Positions 8,590 through 17,436 are shown, counted from the first letter of the stretch. The stretch is 64,000 bases of DNA from Roseinatronobacter sp052379845 (GCA_052379845.1 JBQTCF010000005.1); one strand, 5' to 3'. The notes: generated by a model from the letters alone, not told the origin. Program-made: numbers and translations.

Positions 8590-9354
8590 ATGATGCATGA
8601 TTTCTACGGCGTGAAGCTGGACAGCCCCTTGATGCTGGGCACGGCGCAATACCCGTCCCCTGCCATTTTGGAAGCCGCGTTTCGCGCGTCCGGCGCATCT
8701 GTGGCCACTGTGTCGCTGCGCCGCGAAAGCGGGCAGGGTCAGGCGTTTTGGGACATTATCCGCGGGCTGGGTGTGCATGTGCTGCCCAATACCGCAGGCT
8801 GCCACAGCGCGCGCGAAGCCGTCACCACGGCCCAAATGGCGCGGGAAGTGTTTGAAACCAACTGGATCAAGCTGGAAGTCATCGGCAATGCCGACACGTT
8901 GCAACCTGACCCGTTCGGATTGCTGAATGCGGCCGAAACGCTGGCCGCTGACGGGTTCGAGGTGTTTCCCTACATGACCGAAGATCAGGTTCTGGCGCAG
9001 CGTCTGGTTGATGCGGGCTGCAAGGTGCTGATGCCTTGGGGTGCGCCCATCGGGTCCGGTCTGGGGTTGAACAACCGTTACGGGCTGAAAACCCTGCGCG
9101 CGGCGTTTCCCGACATTCCCATGGTTATTGACGCGGGCCTTGGCCTGCCCAGCCATGCAGCGGCGGCCATGGAGTTGGGGTTTGACGCGGTCTTGCTGAA
9201 CACTGCCGTGGCGCAAGCGGGGGACCCTGTGGCGATGGCGCGCGCCTTTGGCATGGCGGCCAGCGCGGGTGCCTTGGCCCGCACCGCTGACCCGATGGAA
9301 CCGCGCGACATGGCCGCGCCGTCAACCCCGCTGATTGGAAAGGCTTGGTTATGA
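8590..9354 (+). CDS. thiG: Thiazole synthase
   Basis: A 254-residue TIM-barrel enzyme that builds thiazole phosphate from deoxyxylulose phosphate, dehydroglycine and ThiS thiocarboxylate. The catalytic lysine is in NWIKLEVIGNADTLQPDP; other family signatures are LGTAQYPSP near the N-terminus, NTAGCHSAREAV, MPWGAPIGSGLGLNN and LLNTAVAQAGDPVAMA. The start is 34 bases after thiS with AAAGGA upstream. Its stop overlaps the start of thiE in an ATGA. Confidence 0.97.
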   Translation: MMHDFYGVKLDSPLMLGTAQYPSPAILEAAFRASGASVATVSLRRESGQGQAFWDIIRGLGVHVLPNTAGCHSAREAVTTAQMAREVFETNWIKLEVIGNADTLQPDPFGLLNAAETLAADGFEVFPYMTEDQVLAQRLVDAGCKVLMPWGAPIGSGLGLNNRYGLKTLRAAFPDIPMVIDAGLGLPSHAAAAMELGFDAVLLNTAVAQAGDPVAMARAFGMAASAGALARTADPMEPRDMAAPSTPLIGKAWL

Positions 9355-9947
9355 CCCTACCACGTTTTTATCCTGTGTTTGAGTCTGTGGACTGGCTGGC
9401 CCGCGCCCTGCCGCTGGGGGTGAAGCTGGTGCAGCTGCGCATCAAGGACCGCGACCCCGATGCGCTGCGTCTGGACATTCGCGCCGGGCTGGCACTGGCG
9501 CGCCAGCATGATGCCGCGTTGGTTGTGAATGATTACTGGCAACTGGCGATTGAGGAAGGCGCGGATTGGTTGCATCTGGGGCAGGAAGATCTGGACAGTG
9601 CCGATATGGCCGCCATAAGGCGCGCGGGGCTGCGTGTGGGCATTTCCACCCATGACCATGCCGAACTTGACCGCGCCTTGGCGCTTGCGCCCGATTATAT
9701 TGCGCTTGGGCCGGTCTATCCGACGATCCTGAAGCAGATGAAATGGCACCAGCAAGGGCTGGAGCGCGTCACCGAATGGAAGCGGCTTGTGGGCGACATA
9801 CCGCTATGTGCGATTGGGGGCATGTCCGTTGACCGCGCGCAAGGGGCGTTTGCCGCAGGGGCTGATATTGTCGCGGCTGTCACCGACATTACCCTGAACC
9901 CCAACCCCGAAGGGCGCATGCGTGACTGGCTGGCGGTCTGCGCATGA
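9351..9947 (+). CDS. thiE: Thiamine phosphate synthase
   Basis: A 198-residue TIM-barrel enzyme that joins HMP-PP to thiazole phosphate. Motifs seen are VQLRIKD, VVNDYWQLA, WLHLGQEDL, GISTHDHAELDRA and DYIALGPVYPT, followed by AIGGMS and a phosphate-binding ADIVAAVTDI. The usual TxTK after GPVYPT is replaced by TILKQMKW, as in the shorter ThiE branch common in proteobacteria. Both ends overlap neighbours by 4 bases (thiG and thiF). Confidence 0.92.
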   Translation: MTLPRFYPVFESVDWLARALPLGVKLVQLRIKDRDPDALRLDIRAGLALARQHDAALVVNDYWQLAIEEGADWLHLGQEDLDSADMAAIRRAGLRVGISTHDHAELDRALALAPDYIALGPVYPTILKQMKWHQQGLERVTEWKRLVGDIPLCAIGGMSVDRAQGAFAAGADIVAAVTDITLNPNPEGRMRDWLAVCA

Positions 9948-10897
9948 CCCGCTATGCCCGCCAGATGATCTTGCCTGAAATTGGCGCGGATGGGCAGGCG
10001 CGGCTGGCGCGGGCGCATGTGCTGATCGTGGGGGCAGGGGGGTTGGGCGTTCCGGTGCTGCAATACCTTGCGGGGGCGGGCGTTGAGCATATCACCTTGG
10101 TGGATGGTGACCATGTGGAAATTGGCAATCTGCACCGCCAGCCCCTGTATCGCATGGAGCAGCTGGGCCAACCCAAAGCGCAGGCCGCCGCCGGGGCCAT
10201 ATCGGCGCTGAACCCCGATGTGGTGATAAGTGCGCATGTCGCATGGCTGGACCCCGCGAACGCGCCCGACTGGGTGGCGGCGGCCGATCTGGTGCTGGAT
10301 TGCGCCGATACATTCGCCGCCAGCCTGACATTGTCCGACATCTGCCGCGACACGGGCACACCGCTGATCACGGCCAGCGCGCTTGCGCAGTCGGGCTATG
10401 TGGCGGGGTGTTGCGGTGACGCGCCCAGTCTGCGCGCCATTTTCCCCGATCTGCCACAGCGCGGGGCAACCTGCGCCACAGCGGGGGTCATGGGGCCGGT
10501 TGTGGGCGCGATTGGCGCTATTCAGGCGCAAATGGCGCTGTCTGTGCTATTGGGCCTGACGCCCAGCCCCTTGGGCCAGCTGATAAGCCTTGATGCGGCG
10601 CGCTGGCGTATGGGGGGCTTCCGGTTTGACCGCGCGCCTGAACCCGACGCGCCTTTGCCCTTCATTGCCCGCAGCCAGACGCGCGCGGAGGATGTGCTGA
10701 TTGACCTGCGCGCGGAAGCGCCCCCCTTCAGCCCCGCTGCGCGCCATATCCTGCCCGAGAATATTACCACCCTTGCCCCGCCTGCGGGCCGCCGCGTGGT
10801 GCTGGCCTGTGCCACGGGGTTGCGTGCCCATAATGCGGGGCAGGTGCTGCAGGCCCACTGGCCGGGGCAAATCGCGCTTCTGGCGCTGACAGAATGA
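9944..10897 (+). CDS. thiF: ThiF-type adenylyltransferase with C-terminal rhodanese-like domain
   Basis: A 317-residue E1-like enzyme that adenylates the ThiS C-terminus. The ATP site GAGGLG (residues 30-35), DGDHVEIGNLHRQ and the catalytic-cysteine region GATCATAGVMGP are present. Where MoeB/ThiF enzymes carry a zinc CxxC before FP, this one reads APSLRAIFPDL, so that half of the zinc site is lost. The last 70 residues look like a rhodanese domain with a C-x4-R loop (CATGLR, Cys289), which could hand sulfur directly to ThiS. It overlaps thiE. A HesA/MoeB role is possible, but the position favours ThiF. Confidence 0.85.
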   Translation: MTRYARQMILPEIGADGQARLARAHVLIVGAGGLGVPVLQYLAGAGVEHITLVDGDHVEIGNLHRQPLYRMEQLGQPKAQAAAGAISALNPDVVISAHVAWLDPANAPDWVAAADLVLDCADTFAASLTLSDICRDTGTPLITASALAQSGYVAGCCGDAPSLRAIFPDLPQRGATCATAGVMGPVVGAIGAIQAQMALSVLLGLTPSPLGQLISLDAARWRMGGFRFDRAPEPDAPLPFIARSQTRAEDVLIDLRAEAPPFSPAARHILPENITTLAPPAGRRVVLACATGLRAHNAGQVLQAHWPGQIALLALTE

Positions 10898-10916
10898 CAT
10901 CATGAAAGGATATTCC

Positions 10917-11867
10917 ATGAAATACCCGTTTGCCGCGCTGGCCCTTGTTGCCACCACCGCCCTGCCCGCTGCGGCCCAAGACCGTCTTAGCGTGATGCTG
11001 GACTGGTTCGTGAACCCCGACCACGCGCCCATTATCCTTGCGCAGGAACTGGGCTATTTCGCCGATGCCGGGCTGGAGGTGGAGACTGTCACCCCATCCG
11101 ACCCCAACGACCCGCCGCGCATGGTGGCGGCGGGCCGTGTGGATCTGGCTGTGTCCTACCAGCCGCAATTGCACCTTAGTCGGCATAACGACCTGCCCTT
11201 GCGCCGCGTGGGCACGTTGATTTCCACACCGCTGACCTGCCTTGTGGTGCTGGCCGACGGTCCGGTGCAGGACATGTCAGACCTGCGCGGCGGCAAGGTG
11301 GGGTTCGCCGTGGCGGGCGTGCAGGAAGTGATGCTGGACGCGATGCTGGCCCATAACGGCATGGAACCGGGTGATGTGGAACAGATCAATATCGGCTGGT
11401 CCATCTCGCCTGCGCTGATGTCGGGGCAGGTGGATGGCGTCATTGGTGCATTCCGCAATTTCGAATTGAACCAGCTTCAGATCGAAGGGACCGAAGGGCG
11501 CTGTTTCTACCCCGAAGCCGAAGGCATACCCGCCTATGACGAATTGATCTATGTCGCCAATCCCGACCGGATGGATGCACAGCTTATTGCGCGTTTTCTG
11601 GATGCGACTGAACGCGCGACAGGGTTCATCCTGAACAACCCTGATCAGGCATGGGACATATTCTCGGCCACAGCCCCTGAATTGCAGACCGAACTGAACA
11701 CCCGCGCATGGGGCGACACATGGCCGCGCTTTGCCACCCGCCCCGCCGCGCTGGATGCAGGCCGCTACGCCCGGTTTGAAGCGTTCCTTGCGCAGCGCGG
11801 CGCAACAGCGGGGGGCCTGTCCGTCAGTGAATTGGCCGTTGATGTCACCGCAGGGGGCGAGGAATGA
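10917..11867 (+). CDS. thiY: Pyrimidine (thiamine precursor) ABC transporter substrate-binding protein
   Basis: A 316-residue exported binding protein of the NMT1/THI5 family. It has a signal peptide (about residues 1-20, ending PAAAQD) and the family opening VMLDWFVNPDHAPIILAQE. ThiY proteins bind formylaminopyrimidine or HMP-like thiamine breakdown products in the periplasm for import by ThiXZ. Start 10917 is chosen over 10902 because AAAGGA at 10905 is well spaced for it. It lies 19 bases after thiF and its stop overlaps tenA. Confidence 0.9.
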   Translation: MKYPFAALALVATTALPAAAQDRLSVMLDWFVNPDHAPIILAQELGYFADAGLEVETVTPSDPNDPPRMVAAGRVDLAVSYQPQLHLSRHNDLPLRRVGTLISTPLTCLVVLADGPVQDMSDLRGGKVGFAVAGVQEVMLDAMLAHNGMEPGDVEQINIGWSISPALMSGQVDGVIGAFRNFELNQLQIEGTEGRCFYPEAEGIPAYDELIYVANPDRMDAQLIARFLDATERATGFILNNPDQAWDIFSATAPELQTELNTRAWGDTWPRFATRPAALDAGRYARFEAFLAQRGATAGGLSVSELAVDVTAGGEE

Positions 11868-12538
11868 CTGCGCCCCAGTATGGCCGCGCCTTTGCCCTGT
11901 GGCGCGATCACGCGCCGCAATGGTGCGCCTATACGCATCATCCATTTGTCGAGGGGGTGCGTCAGGGCACATTGCCGCAGGAAAATTTCCTGCATTACCT
12001 GCGACAGGATTATGTGTTCCTGACCCATTTTGCCCGCGCCTGGGCCTTGGCGGCGGTCAAGGCGGGCACCTTGTCGGAAATGCGTGCCGCATCAGCCACG
12101 GTGCATGCGCTTGTGCATCATGAAATGCCCCTGCATCTGGACATCTGCGCGCGCGAAGGAATTGACGCTGCCGCATTGGAAGCCACCATCGAAGCGCCCG
12201 CCAATCTGGCTTATACCCGCTATGTGCTGGAAGCGGGGTATTCGGGTGATTTTCTGGACCTGATGGCCGCGCTTGCGCCCTGTGTGCTGGGCTATGGCGA
12301 GATTGGCGTGCGGCTGGCAGGCAGTGGCGGGCCATATGCGCAGTGGATCGAAACCTATGCCGGGGCAGAATATCAGGGCCTGTGCGGTGATATTGGCGCG
12401 CTGATTGATGATGCGCTTGTCCACCGCCTTGGCGCGCACTGGCACAGCCTGCCCCGTGCCGCCCATCTGGCACAACGGTTCGCAACGGCCACGGCGCTGG
12501 AAGTGGGCTTTTGGGATATGGGGCTTGCAGGGCCATGA
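11864..12538 (+). CDS. tenA: Aminopyrimidine aminohydrolase / thiaminase II
   Basis: A 224-residue all-helical TenA-family enzyme that hydrolyses aminomethylpyrimidine (from degraded thiamine) to HMP. Typical features are the N-terminal HPFVEGVRQGTLPQENFLHY, the YVFLTHFARAWAL helix and LAPCVLGYGEIG, whose cysteine matches the catalytic Cys of TenA. It sits between the binding-protein and ATPase genes of the pyrimidine importer with 4-base overlaps on both sides, which fits a salvage role. Confidence 0.93.
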   Translation: MTAPQYGRAFALWRDHAPQWCAYTHHPFVEGVRQGTLPQENFLHYLRQDYVFLTHFARAWALAAVKAGTLSEMRAASATVHALVHHEMPLHLDICAREGIDAAALEATIEAPANLAYTRYVLEAGYSGDFLDLMAALAPCVLGYGEIGVRLAGSGGPYAQWIETYAGAEYQGLCGDIGALIDDALVHRLGAHWHSLPRAAHLAQRFATATALEVGFWDMGLAGP

Positions 12539-13263
12539 AGGCGCCTGCCCTGCATATCAGCGGTGATCTGTGGCTGGGGCAGGTTGCGTTGGTCCGCAAC
12601 CTTGGGCTGGATTTCCCTGCAGGGCAGTGGTCGTGCCTGCTGGGGCCGTCAGGCGTGGGCAAATCCACGCTGGGGCGATTGATCGCGGGGCTGGCGGGGC
12701 CGTTTCAGCTGCAAGGGCACTGCCGCGCCAGTGATGCGCGGCCCCTGAACGGTCGGGTGGCGATGATGGCGCAGGACGGTCAGCTTCTGCCATGGGCCAG
12801 TGTGCTGCACAATGTCACCATTGGCGCGCGGCTGCGTGGGCAGGTGCCTGACACGGCGCGCGCGCGGGCGCTGCTGGATGAGCTGGGGCTGGGCGCGCTG
12901 GCGACCCGCCGCCCGGCCACCTTGTCGGGCGGGCAGCGCCAGCGCGTGGCCCTTGCCCGCACCTTGATCGAGGATTGCCCTGTCGTGGTGCTGGATGAAC
13001 CGTTTTCGGCGCTGGACGCCGCAACACGGCTGGCCATGCAGGATCTGGCGGCGCGGATGTTGACGGGGCGCACAGTCGTGCTGATTACCCATGACCCGCT
13101 GGAAGCGGTGCGTCTGGCAGACCGGGCGTGGTTGCTGTTGCCTGACGGGGCAGAAACACTGGATCTGCCTGCACCCAGCCCGCCGCGCAGTTATCGTGAT
13201 GAGACAACACTGGCGATGCAGGCGCGGCTGCTGGCGCGGTTGCACGGGATGCAACCCGCATGA
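12535..13263 (+). CDS. thiZ: Pyrimidine ABC transporter ATPase
   Basis: A 242-residue ATPase of the nitrate/taurine/thiamine-precursor group. Walker A is GPSGVGKST, signature LSGGQRQR, Walker B VVVLDEPFSALD and the switch histidine in THDPLEAVRLADRAWLL. It overlaps tenA and thiX by 4 bases each, so it is the ATPase of the ThiXYZ importer. A start upstream of 12535 would run far into tenA and is not supported. Confidence 0.92.
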   Translation: MKAPALHISGDLWLGQVALVRNLGLDFPAGQWSCLLGPSGVGKSTLGRLIAGLAGPFQLQGHCRASDARPLNGRVAMMAQDGQLLPWASVLHNVTIGARLRGQVPDTARARALLDELGLGALATRRPATLSGGQRQRVALARTLIEDCPVVVLDEPFSALDAATRLAMQDLAARMLTGRTVVLITHDPLEAVRLADRAWLLLPDGAETLDLPAPSPPRSYRDETTLAMQARLLARLHGMQPA

Positions 13264-14018
13264 GCGCGGCCTTGGGGGCAGGGCTGCGCGCTGTTCTGGC
13301 GCTGGCGTTCGGTCTGGCGCTGTGGCAAGCCGTGGTCTGGGCCAGCGGGGTGCCGCCCTTCATTTTGCCCGGTCCGGTGCGGGTGGCAGAAAGCTTGTGG
13401 GCCAACGCGCCGATGCTGGCACAGAATGCGCGCTTTACACTTTTCAACCTGCTGACGGGACTTGCCGCAGGCATCACGCTGGGGGTTGCAACGGCGCTGA
13501 ACCTTGCGCTGTCGCCGGGTGCGCGCCTGTTGGTGCGCCCGATGCTGATATTTGCGCAGGCCGTTCCGGTATTCGCGCTAGCGCCGGTGATTACCTTGTG
13601 GCTGGGCTATGGTGCCCCGTCCAAGATTGTGATCGTTATGCTGGTGATCTATTTTCCCGTCACGTCTGCGTTTTTTGATGGGTTGATGCGCCTGCCCGCG
13701 CCGCTGGCGGATATGGCGCAGCTTATGCGCGCAACACCTGTTCGCCGCCTGATCTGGGTACAGGTGCCCCATGCCTTGCCGTCGCTGGCGTCGGGTTTGC
13801 GCCTTGCGGTGGTGTATGCGCCGTTCGCCGTGATCATTGGCGAATGGGTCGGGTCGTCGCGGGGGCTGGGCTATCTGATGCTGATGGCCAATGGTCGCGG
13901 CCAGACAGACCTGATGTTTGCGGCCCTTCTGGTACTGGCCGCGCTTGGCCTGACGCTGTTTTTTGTGTTCGAGGGGGTGATAAAAAGACTAACGCGACCG
14001 GATCAGGGTCAGAGATAG
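13260..14018 (+). CDS. thiX: Pyrimidine ABC transporter permease
   Basis: A 252-residue inner-membrane permease with about six hydrophobic helices and an EAA-type loop (MRATPVRRLIWVQVPHALPS, about residues 154-173) that contacts ThiZ. It is the last gene of the thiamine operon. The permease type matches the NMT1/ThiY importer family (SsuC/TauC-like). The ligand is inferred from thiY and tenA next to it. Confidence 0.9.
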   Translation: MSAALGAGLRAVLALAFGLALWQAVVWASGVPPFILPGPVRVAESLWANAPMLAQNARFTLFNLLTGLAAGITLGVATALNLALSPGARLLVRPMLIFAQAVPVFALAPVITLWLGYGAPSKIVIVMLVIYFPVTSAFFDGLMRLPAPLADMAQLMRATPVRRLIWVQVPHALPSLASGLRLAVVYAPFAVIIGEWVGSSRGLGYLMLMANGRGQTDLMFAALLVLAALGLTLFFVFEGVIKRLTRPDQGQR

Positions 14019-14074
14019 TTTGCAGATGTCTTGGCCTGAAGGGGACACTCCAAGGCGCGGAATCAAGGGCGCAG

Positions 14075-14094
14075 CCCGCCGCGCCATCGGCGGG
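14075..14094 (+). other. GC-rich hairpin downstream of thiX
   Basis: A 7-bp perfect inverted repeat (CCCGCCG at 14075-14081, CGGCGGG at 14088-14094) with a 6-base loop, 57 bases after thiX. No T-run follows, so on its own it is not a convincing terminator. It may stabilise the end of the thiamine mRNA. Confidence 0.35.
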
Positions 14095-14200
14095 CCGTCC
14101 CGCGGCCTGCCGATGACCTGAAGGTGTGCCAAGCGCTTGATGTCAGGAATATGCCGCGTGGATAAACTGCATTCCTATACCGTGGGATCGGCAGACCCCG

Positions 14201-14225
14201 GCCCGCCGATAGCGCGGGCTTTATT
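14201..14225 (+). terminator. Probable terminator of the thiamine operon
   Basis: A 6-bp stem GCCCGC (14201-14206) / GCGGGC (14214-14219) with a 7-base loop is followed at once by TTTATT. It lies downstream of thiX and just before the converging glycosyltransferase gene, where a terminator is expected. Confidence 0.5.
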
Positions 14226-14284
14226 CATGTGCGAAGGACAGCTTCCGGCCACTATTTGCCCTGCCATGCAGCCCCAACCCACCA

Positions 14285-15118
14285 TCAGCGCCCGCGCGCC
14301 CAACCTGCGCTGTCACGCCTGCGGGTCAGCCGCACAAGGCCCGAGACTGTCGCATAAACGCCAAACCCCACAGGGTCCGCTTTCAGCAAGGCCCAGCCAT
14401 CCGCTTGGGTCTTGTCATCATTCTGCATCAACTTGGGGAACAGCGCTGCAAGCTGTGCATTGCCCTGATCCTGCCTGCGGCGCACGCGCACCAGACGCGC
14501 CAGCCCTTCGGCCATGGGCCAGTCATAGGGCGCGCTTACCTGCGTTCTTTCCTGCGGTGTGAAATGCAACCTGACGAATGTATCATCTGATATGATGTCG
14601 GGGAAATGCCCCCACCGCGCATGTCCGGCGGCGTTGACCGCAAACAGCCCGAAGCCTGCCGCATTGGAATTGAAAAAGGGCAGGCGCTGCCAGAAGCGGG
14701 CGTATTGCGCTGTCACCCAACTGGCGGGGGCGGGAATGCGGGGTGTGCCAGTGGCATAGCGCGGCTTGTCCGACGCCAGGGCCACAGTCAGCTCCGCCAG
14801 CAGATCGGGGCTGACAATCACATCGGCATCCAGATAAACGCGAATGGCGCCCGTGGCGTGCTGATCGCCCATGTTCAGCGCGGCAATTTTGCTGCCTGTG
14901 GGCAGGTCCAGAACGCGCAACCCCCAGCCGCGCGGTTCGGCCATTGCGCTAAACCGCGTTGCCACCGCGACTGTGTCATCGGTGCAGCCATTGGCGATAA
15001 CCAGCACCTCCAGCGTGTGGCGTGGCAGCGGATTGGACGCCAGAACGGCCCGAAGGCAGGCCCCGATATACTGGCCTTCGTTGCTGGCAGGAATGATGAC
15101 CGACACAACCGGCGTCAA
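14285..15118 (-). CDS. Family 2 glycosyltransferase
   Basis: A 277-residue GT-A glycosyltransferase. The N-terminus VVSVIIPASNEGQYIGACL, the nucleotide-binding ANGCTDDTV region and YLDADV (about residue 95), the metal-binding DXD-like site, identify the family. No clear membrane span except a short hydrophobic C-terminal part, so it probably works at the inner face of the membrane. It starts with TTG at 15118, overlapping the stop of the upstream SGNH gene. With its two upstream neighbours it forms a small surface-polysaccharide set; the sugar used is unknown. Confidence 0.88.
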   Translation of the reverse strand: MTPVVSVIIPASNEGQYIGACLRAVLASNPLPRHTLEVLVIANGCTDDTVAVATRFSAMAEPRGWGLRVLDLPTGSKIAALNMGDQHATGAIRVYLDADVIVSPDLLAELTVALASDKPRYATGTPRIPAPASWVTAQYARFWQRLPFFNSNAAGFGLFAVNAAGHARWGHFPDIISDDTFVRLHFTPQERTQVSAPYDWPMAEGLARLVRVRRRQDQGNAQLAALFPKLMQNDDKTQADGWALLKADPVGFGVYATVSGLVRLTRRRDSAGWARGR

Positions 15119-16113
15119 GGCCGGCCCCCCCTGTCAGGGTCGCCCATCCTCAACCCCGTTTCGGGCAGGGACCGCACAACCGACCAGACGATGTCTTGCA
15201 TCAACGCGGCCAGTTCAGGCGGGGGCGCTTGCGCTGGCGTGCCATCGGCGCGCTGCAACGCATGGGGTAAGCCGCGCGGATCAGCATGATACAAGACCGA
15301 AAAATGCGTCAGCGCGGCCAGATAATTCCCAAGGTCATTCACATGGATATTGTCCAGACTGCCATCAGGGGTGCGACGGAACAGGTCGGTGTGGTCGGCC
15401 ATGCCCGCCACCCCCCCTTCGGCCATGACCGCGCGGGTCAGTGCGGCCATAACCCGCCCCACCGGAATAACATGAATGCGCCCGGTTTCAGGATAGGCCA
15501 TGGCCTGCGCCAGAATGGTGCCTTCCCATAGGGCTTCAGGGTCGGTGTCCAGCCGGTGCAGCCAATCGTCCAAAGATGTCAGGTGTGGCCATGATTCATA
15601 CATATACAGCCGAATCTCGGGGGATTGCTGGCGCGCCCTTGCGGCCCACAGCGCCGCATGCCGCGCGGACGCGTGCCACTTGATGGCGTCATTCAGTTCC
15701 ACCATCTCGGTCATGATGAAACTGTCATAATCGCCCGAGTCCAGGGCCTCGAACGGGTCACGCCACGCGCGGGTGGCGTTCATGTCGTCAAACCCATTGA
15801 CCGGATGCGCGGAATCCCAATGGTCGCGCAGGCTGCTTCCCCAGCCAAGCTGGCTGTGGTGGCGATGGTCCGGAAACCCCGCATGCGCCGCCAGTTGCCC
15901 GATGAAAGCCGGGATGTCATGGCCCACAAGGCTGTGGCCAAGGTGATAAACTGTCAGGCTGGCATGTGGTTGGGGCAGCGCTGATTTATAGAGTGCAGCG
16001 CGGTCTTGCGCCGAAAGCGGGCGCGGTTCGCCCAAGGTGCGCCATACAGCAATTCCCAGCGCGGCAATAAACGCAAGAACCAGATATGCCCTATGCCTGT
16101 GAAACGGGATCAT
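15115..16113 (-). CDS. SGNH/GDSL-like hydrolase or acyltransferase, membrane-anchored
   Basis: A 332-residue protein with one N-terminal hydrophobic segment (about residues 9-25) and the rest probably periplasmic. Residues 56-67 (YHLGHSLVGHDI) fit SGNH block I with Ser61 as nucleophile, and DNIHVND near residues 254-260 fits the catalytic Asp/His block V. Such enzymes remove or transfer acetyl groups on glycans. It overlaps the downstream glycosyltransferase and follows a WecG-type gene, so modification of the same polysaccharide is likely. Sequence match to characterised members is weak. Start 16113 is used; longer readings upstream are proline/cysteine-rich and not coding-like. Confidence 0.7.
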   Translation of the reverse strand: MIPFHRHRAYLVLAFIAALGIAVWRTLGEPRPLSAQDRAALYKSALPQPHASLTVYHLGHSLVGHDIPAFIGQLAAHAGFPDHRHHSQLGWGSSLRDHWDSAHPVNGFDDMNATRAWRDPFEALDSGDYDSFIMTEMVELNDAIKWHASARHAALWAARARQQSPEIRLYMYESWPHLTSLDDWLHRLDTDPEALWEGTILAQAMAYPETGRIHVIPVGRVMAALTRAVMAEGGVAGMADHTDLFRRTPDGSLDNIHVNDLGNYLAALTHFSVLYHADPRGLPHALQRADGTPAQAPPPELAALMQDIVWSVVRSLPETGLRMGDPDRGGRP

Positions 16114-16216
16114 GGCGAATATGTGCTTTCGAAGTGAACCTGTGGCAAGGGTGAATGATGTCCGGTTGGGCTGGGCTTGGCAAGTCAGGTGCCAAGGTGG
16201 GGGCGGGGGGCAGGGG

Positions 16217-17110
16217 TCAGCGCGGCGGCCTGCGCGATCTTGCTGCTTGCACGGCATGCCGTGGCAAGACCAGTGCGCATTTGACATAGCGCCATGCCAA
16301 CCGCCGCGGGTTTCCAAGCATGCGCCACAGCCATTCCATTGCAATCATGCGTATAAAGCGGGGCGCGCGCATTTGCGCCTTGGCCAGAAAATCCAGACCC
16401 GCCCCGATGGAGATAAAGCCCATATCCGGCACCGCGTCGCGGCCAAAGATGGCGAAGCATTCCTGTTTGGGTGCACCCAAGGCCAGAAGGCACAGCTGCG
16501 CCCCTGCGGCATGGGCCTGTTCCAACACAAGTCTGGCTTGCGGGCTGGTTGGGTCAAACCCCATGGGCGGGGCAATTTTTGCAACAACTTTCAGGGCCGG
16601 CAAACGTGCTTGCAACCGGATTTCAGCCTTGTCCAACACGTTCTGGGTCGATCCGATAAACGCGACGGGAACCCCCAGTTCCGCAGCAATCGCGCAGACA
16701 GGTTCAATCAGGTCAGACCCTGGCATATGCGCGACAGGGCGCCCGGCAAGGCGTGACAGCCACACAATGGGGTTGCCATCTGCCAAGACTATGTCATGCG
16801 CGCCATAGGCCGTGCGGAATTCCGGATCTTCATAAAGCTTCACCAGATGGTCAAGGTTCAAGGTCGCAACTGCAAACCCGGACCGCGTGGCCAGCATGTC
16901 CCGAAACAAGGCGAAAAGGTCTGCATGAGAGGCAGAGGTGACACTGACCTTTTGGCCTGCCACATCAAAGGTCATGTCCTGTCCGTCACGCGCCGGACCA
17001 TGACGCAACGATGCATTCCAGTCTGCGGCGCGAATTGGGCGCTGTCCAGACTTGCCCGAACTCAGGTCACTCATTTTGAAGGTATCCATACCGACGCTGA
17101 CTTTACCCAT
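16217..17110 (-). CDS. WecG/TagA/CpsF-family glycosyltransferase
   Basis: A 297-residue protein of the WecG/TagA/CpsF family (GT26), which adds N-acetylmannosaminuronate, N-acetylmannosamine or glucuronate-type sugars to a lipid-linked intermediate. Signatures are TLNLDHLVKLYEDPEFR, VLADGNPIVWLSRLAG with MPGSDL, and LLALGAPKQECF near residue 205. It ends with basic, amphipathic sequence expected for membrane contact. Start 17110 has GGCGGAAG upstream; 17137 is possible but lacks a ribosome binding site. It heads the minus-strand polysaccharide genes. Confidence 0.88.
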   Translation of the reverse strand: MGKVSVGMDTFKMSDLSSGKSGQRPIRAADWNASLRHGPARDGQDMTFDVAGQKVSVTSASHADLFALFRDMLATRSGFAVATLNLDHLVKLYEDPEFRTAYGAHDIVLADGNPIVWLSRLAGRPVAHMPGSDLIEPVCAIAAELGVPVAFIGSTQNVLDKAEIRLQARLPALKVVAKIAPPMGFDPTSPQARLVLEQAHAAGAQLCLLALGAPKQECFAIFGRDAVPDMGFISIGAGLDFLAKAQMRAPRFIRMIAMEWLWRMLGNPRRLAWRYVKCALVLPRHAVQAARSRRPPR

Positions 17111-17436
17111 TACACTTCCGCCTGCTGATACGCGCATTTAATACCATACAGACTCACACTCAGAATGTGTCCAGAATTGGGTTAAACCAACTCTTTTATT
17201 TGGTATTTTCATGGAATTGGGCGACATGTCGCAGAAAAACATGCCTGCATTGTGCTGTGCGGGCCGTCGCAGGGGGGCGAAGCAGAAAGCGCAGCCGCTA
17301 GCGCGGGCAGGCGGTGGCGCAACCAGCATGCATGCAGGCAGGTGGGAAATTCAGGGTGGCGCGGTGTGGTCGCGTGGTCGCGCACTGCCACAGTCACCTG
17401 AATTGTTGCGGATGGGTGCGGCGATGTTGCATTTCA
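17111..17436. other. Gene-free region between carB and the polysaccharide genes
   Basis: About 330 bases without a credible gene. The part next to the WecG-type gene (17130-17215) is AT-rich and probably holds its promoter. The rest is GC-rich and includes the repeated-looking ATGCATGCAGGCAGG stretch near 17328. A minus-strand reading of 63 codons here has no ribosome binding site and no recognisable features. No tRNA or repeat was recognised. Confidence 0.4.

Noticed and set aside
16114..16344. 77-residue N-terminal extension of the SGNH gene
   Set aside because: The extension is rich in Cys, Pro and Trp, has no ribosome binding site, and the shorter start gives a normal anchor helix.
17138..17329. 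Possible 63-residue gene on the minus strand
   Set aside because: No ribosome binding site, no known domain, unusual Cys/Pro content; treated as non-coding.
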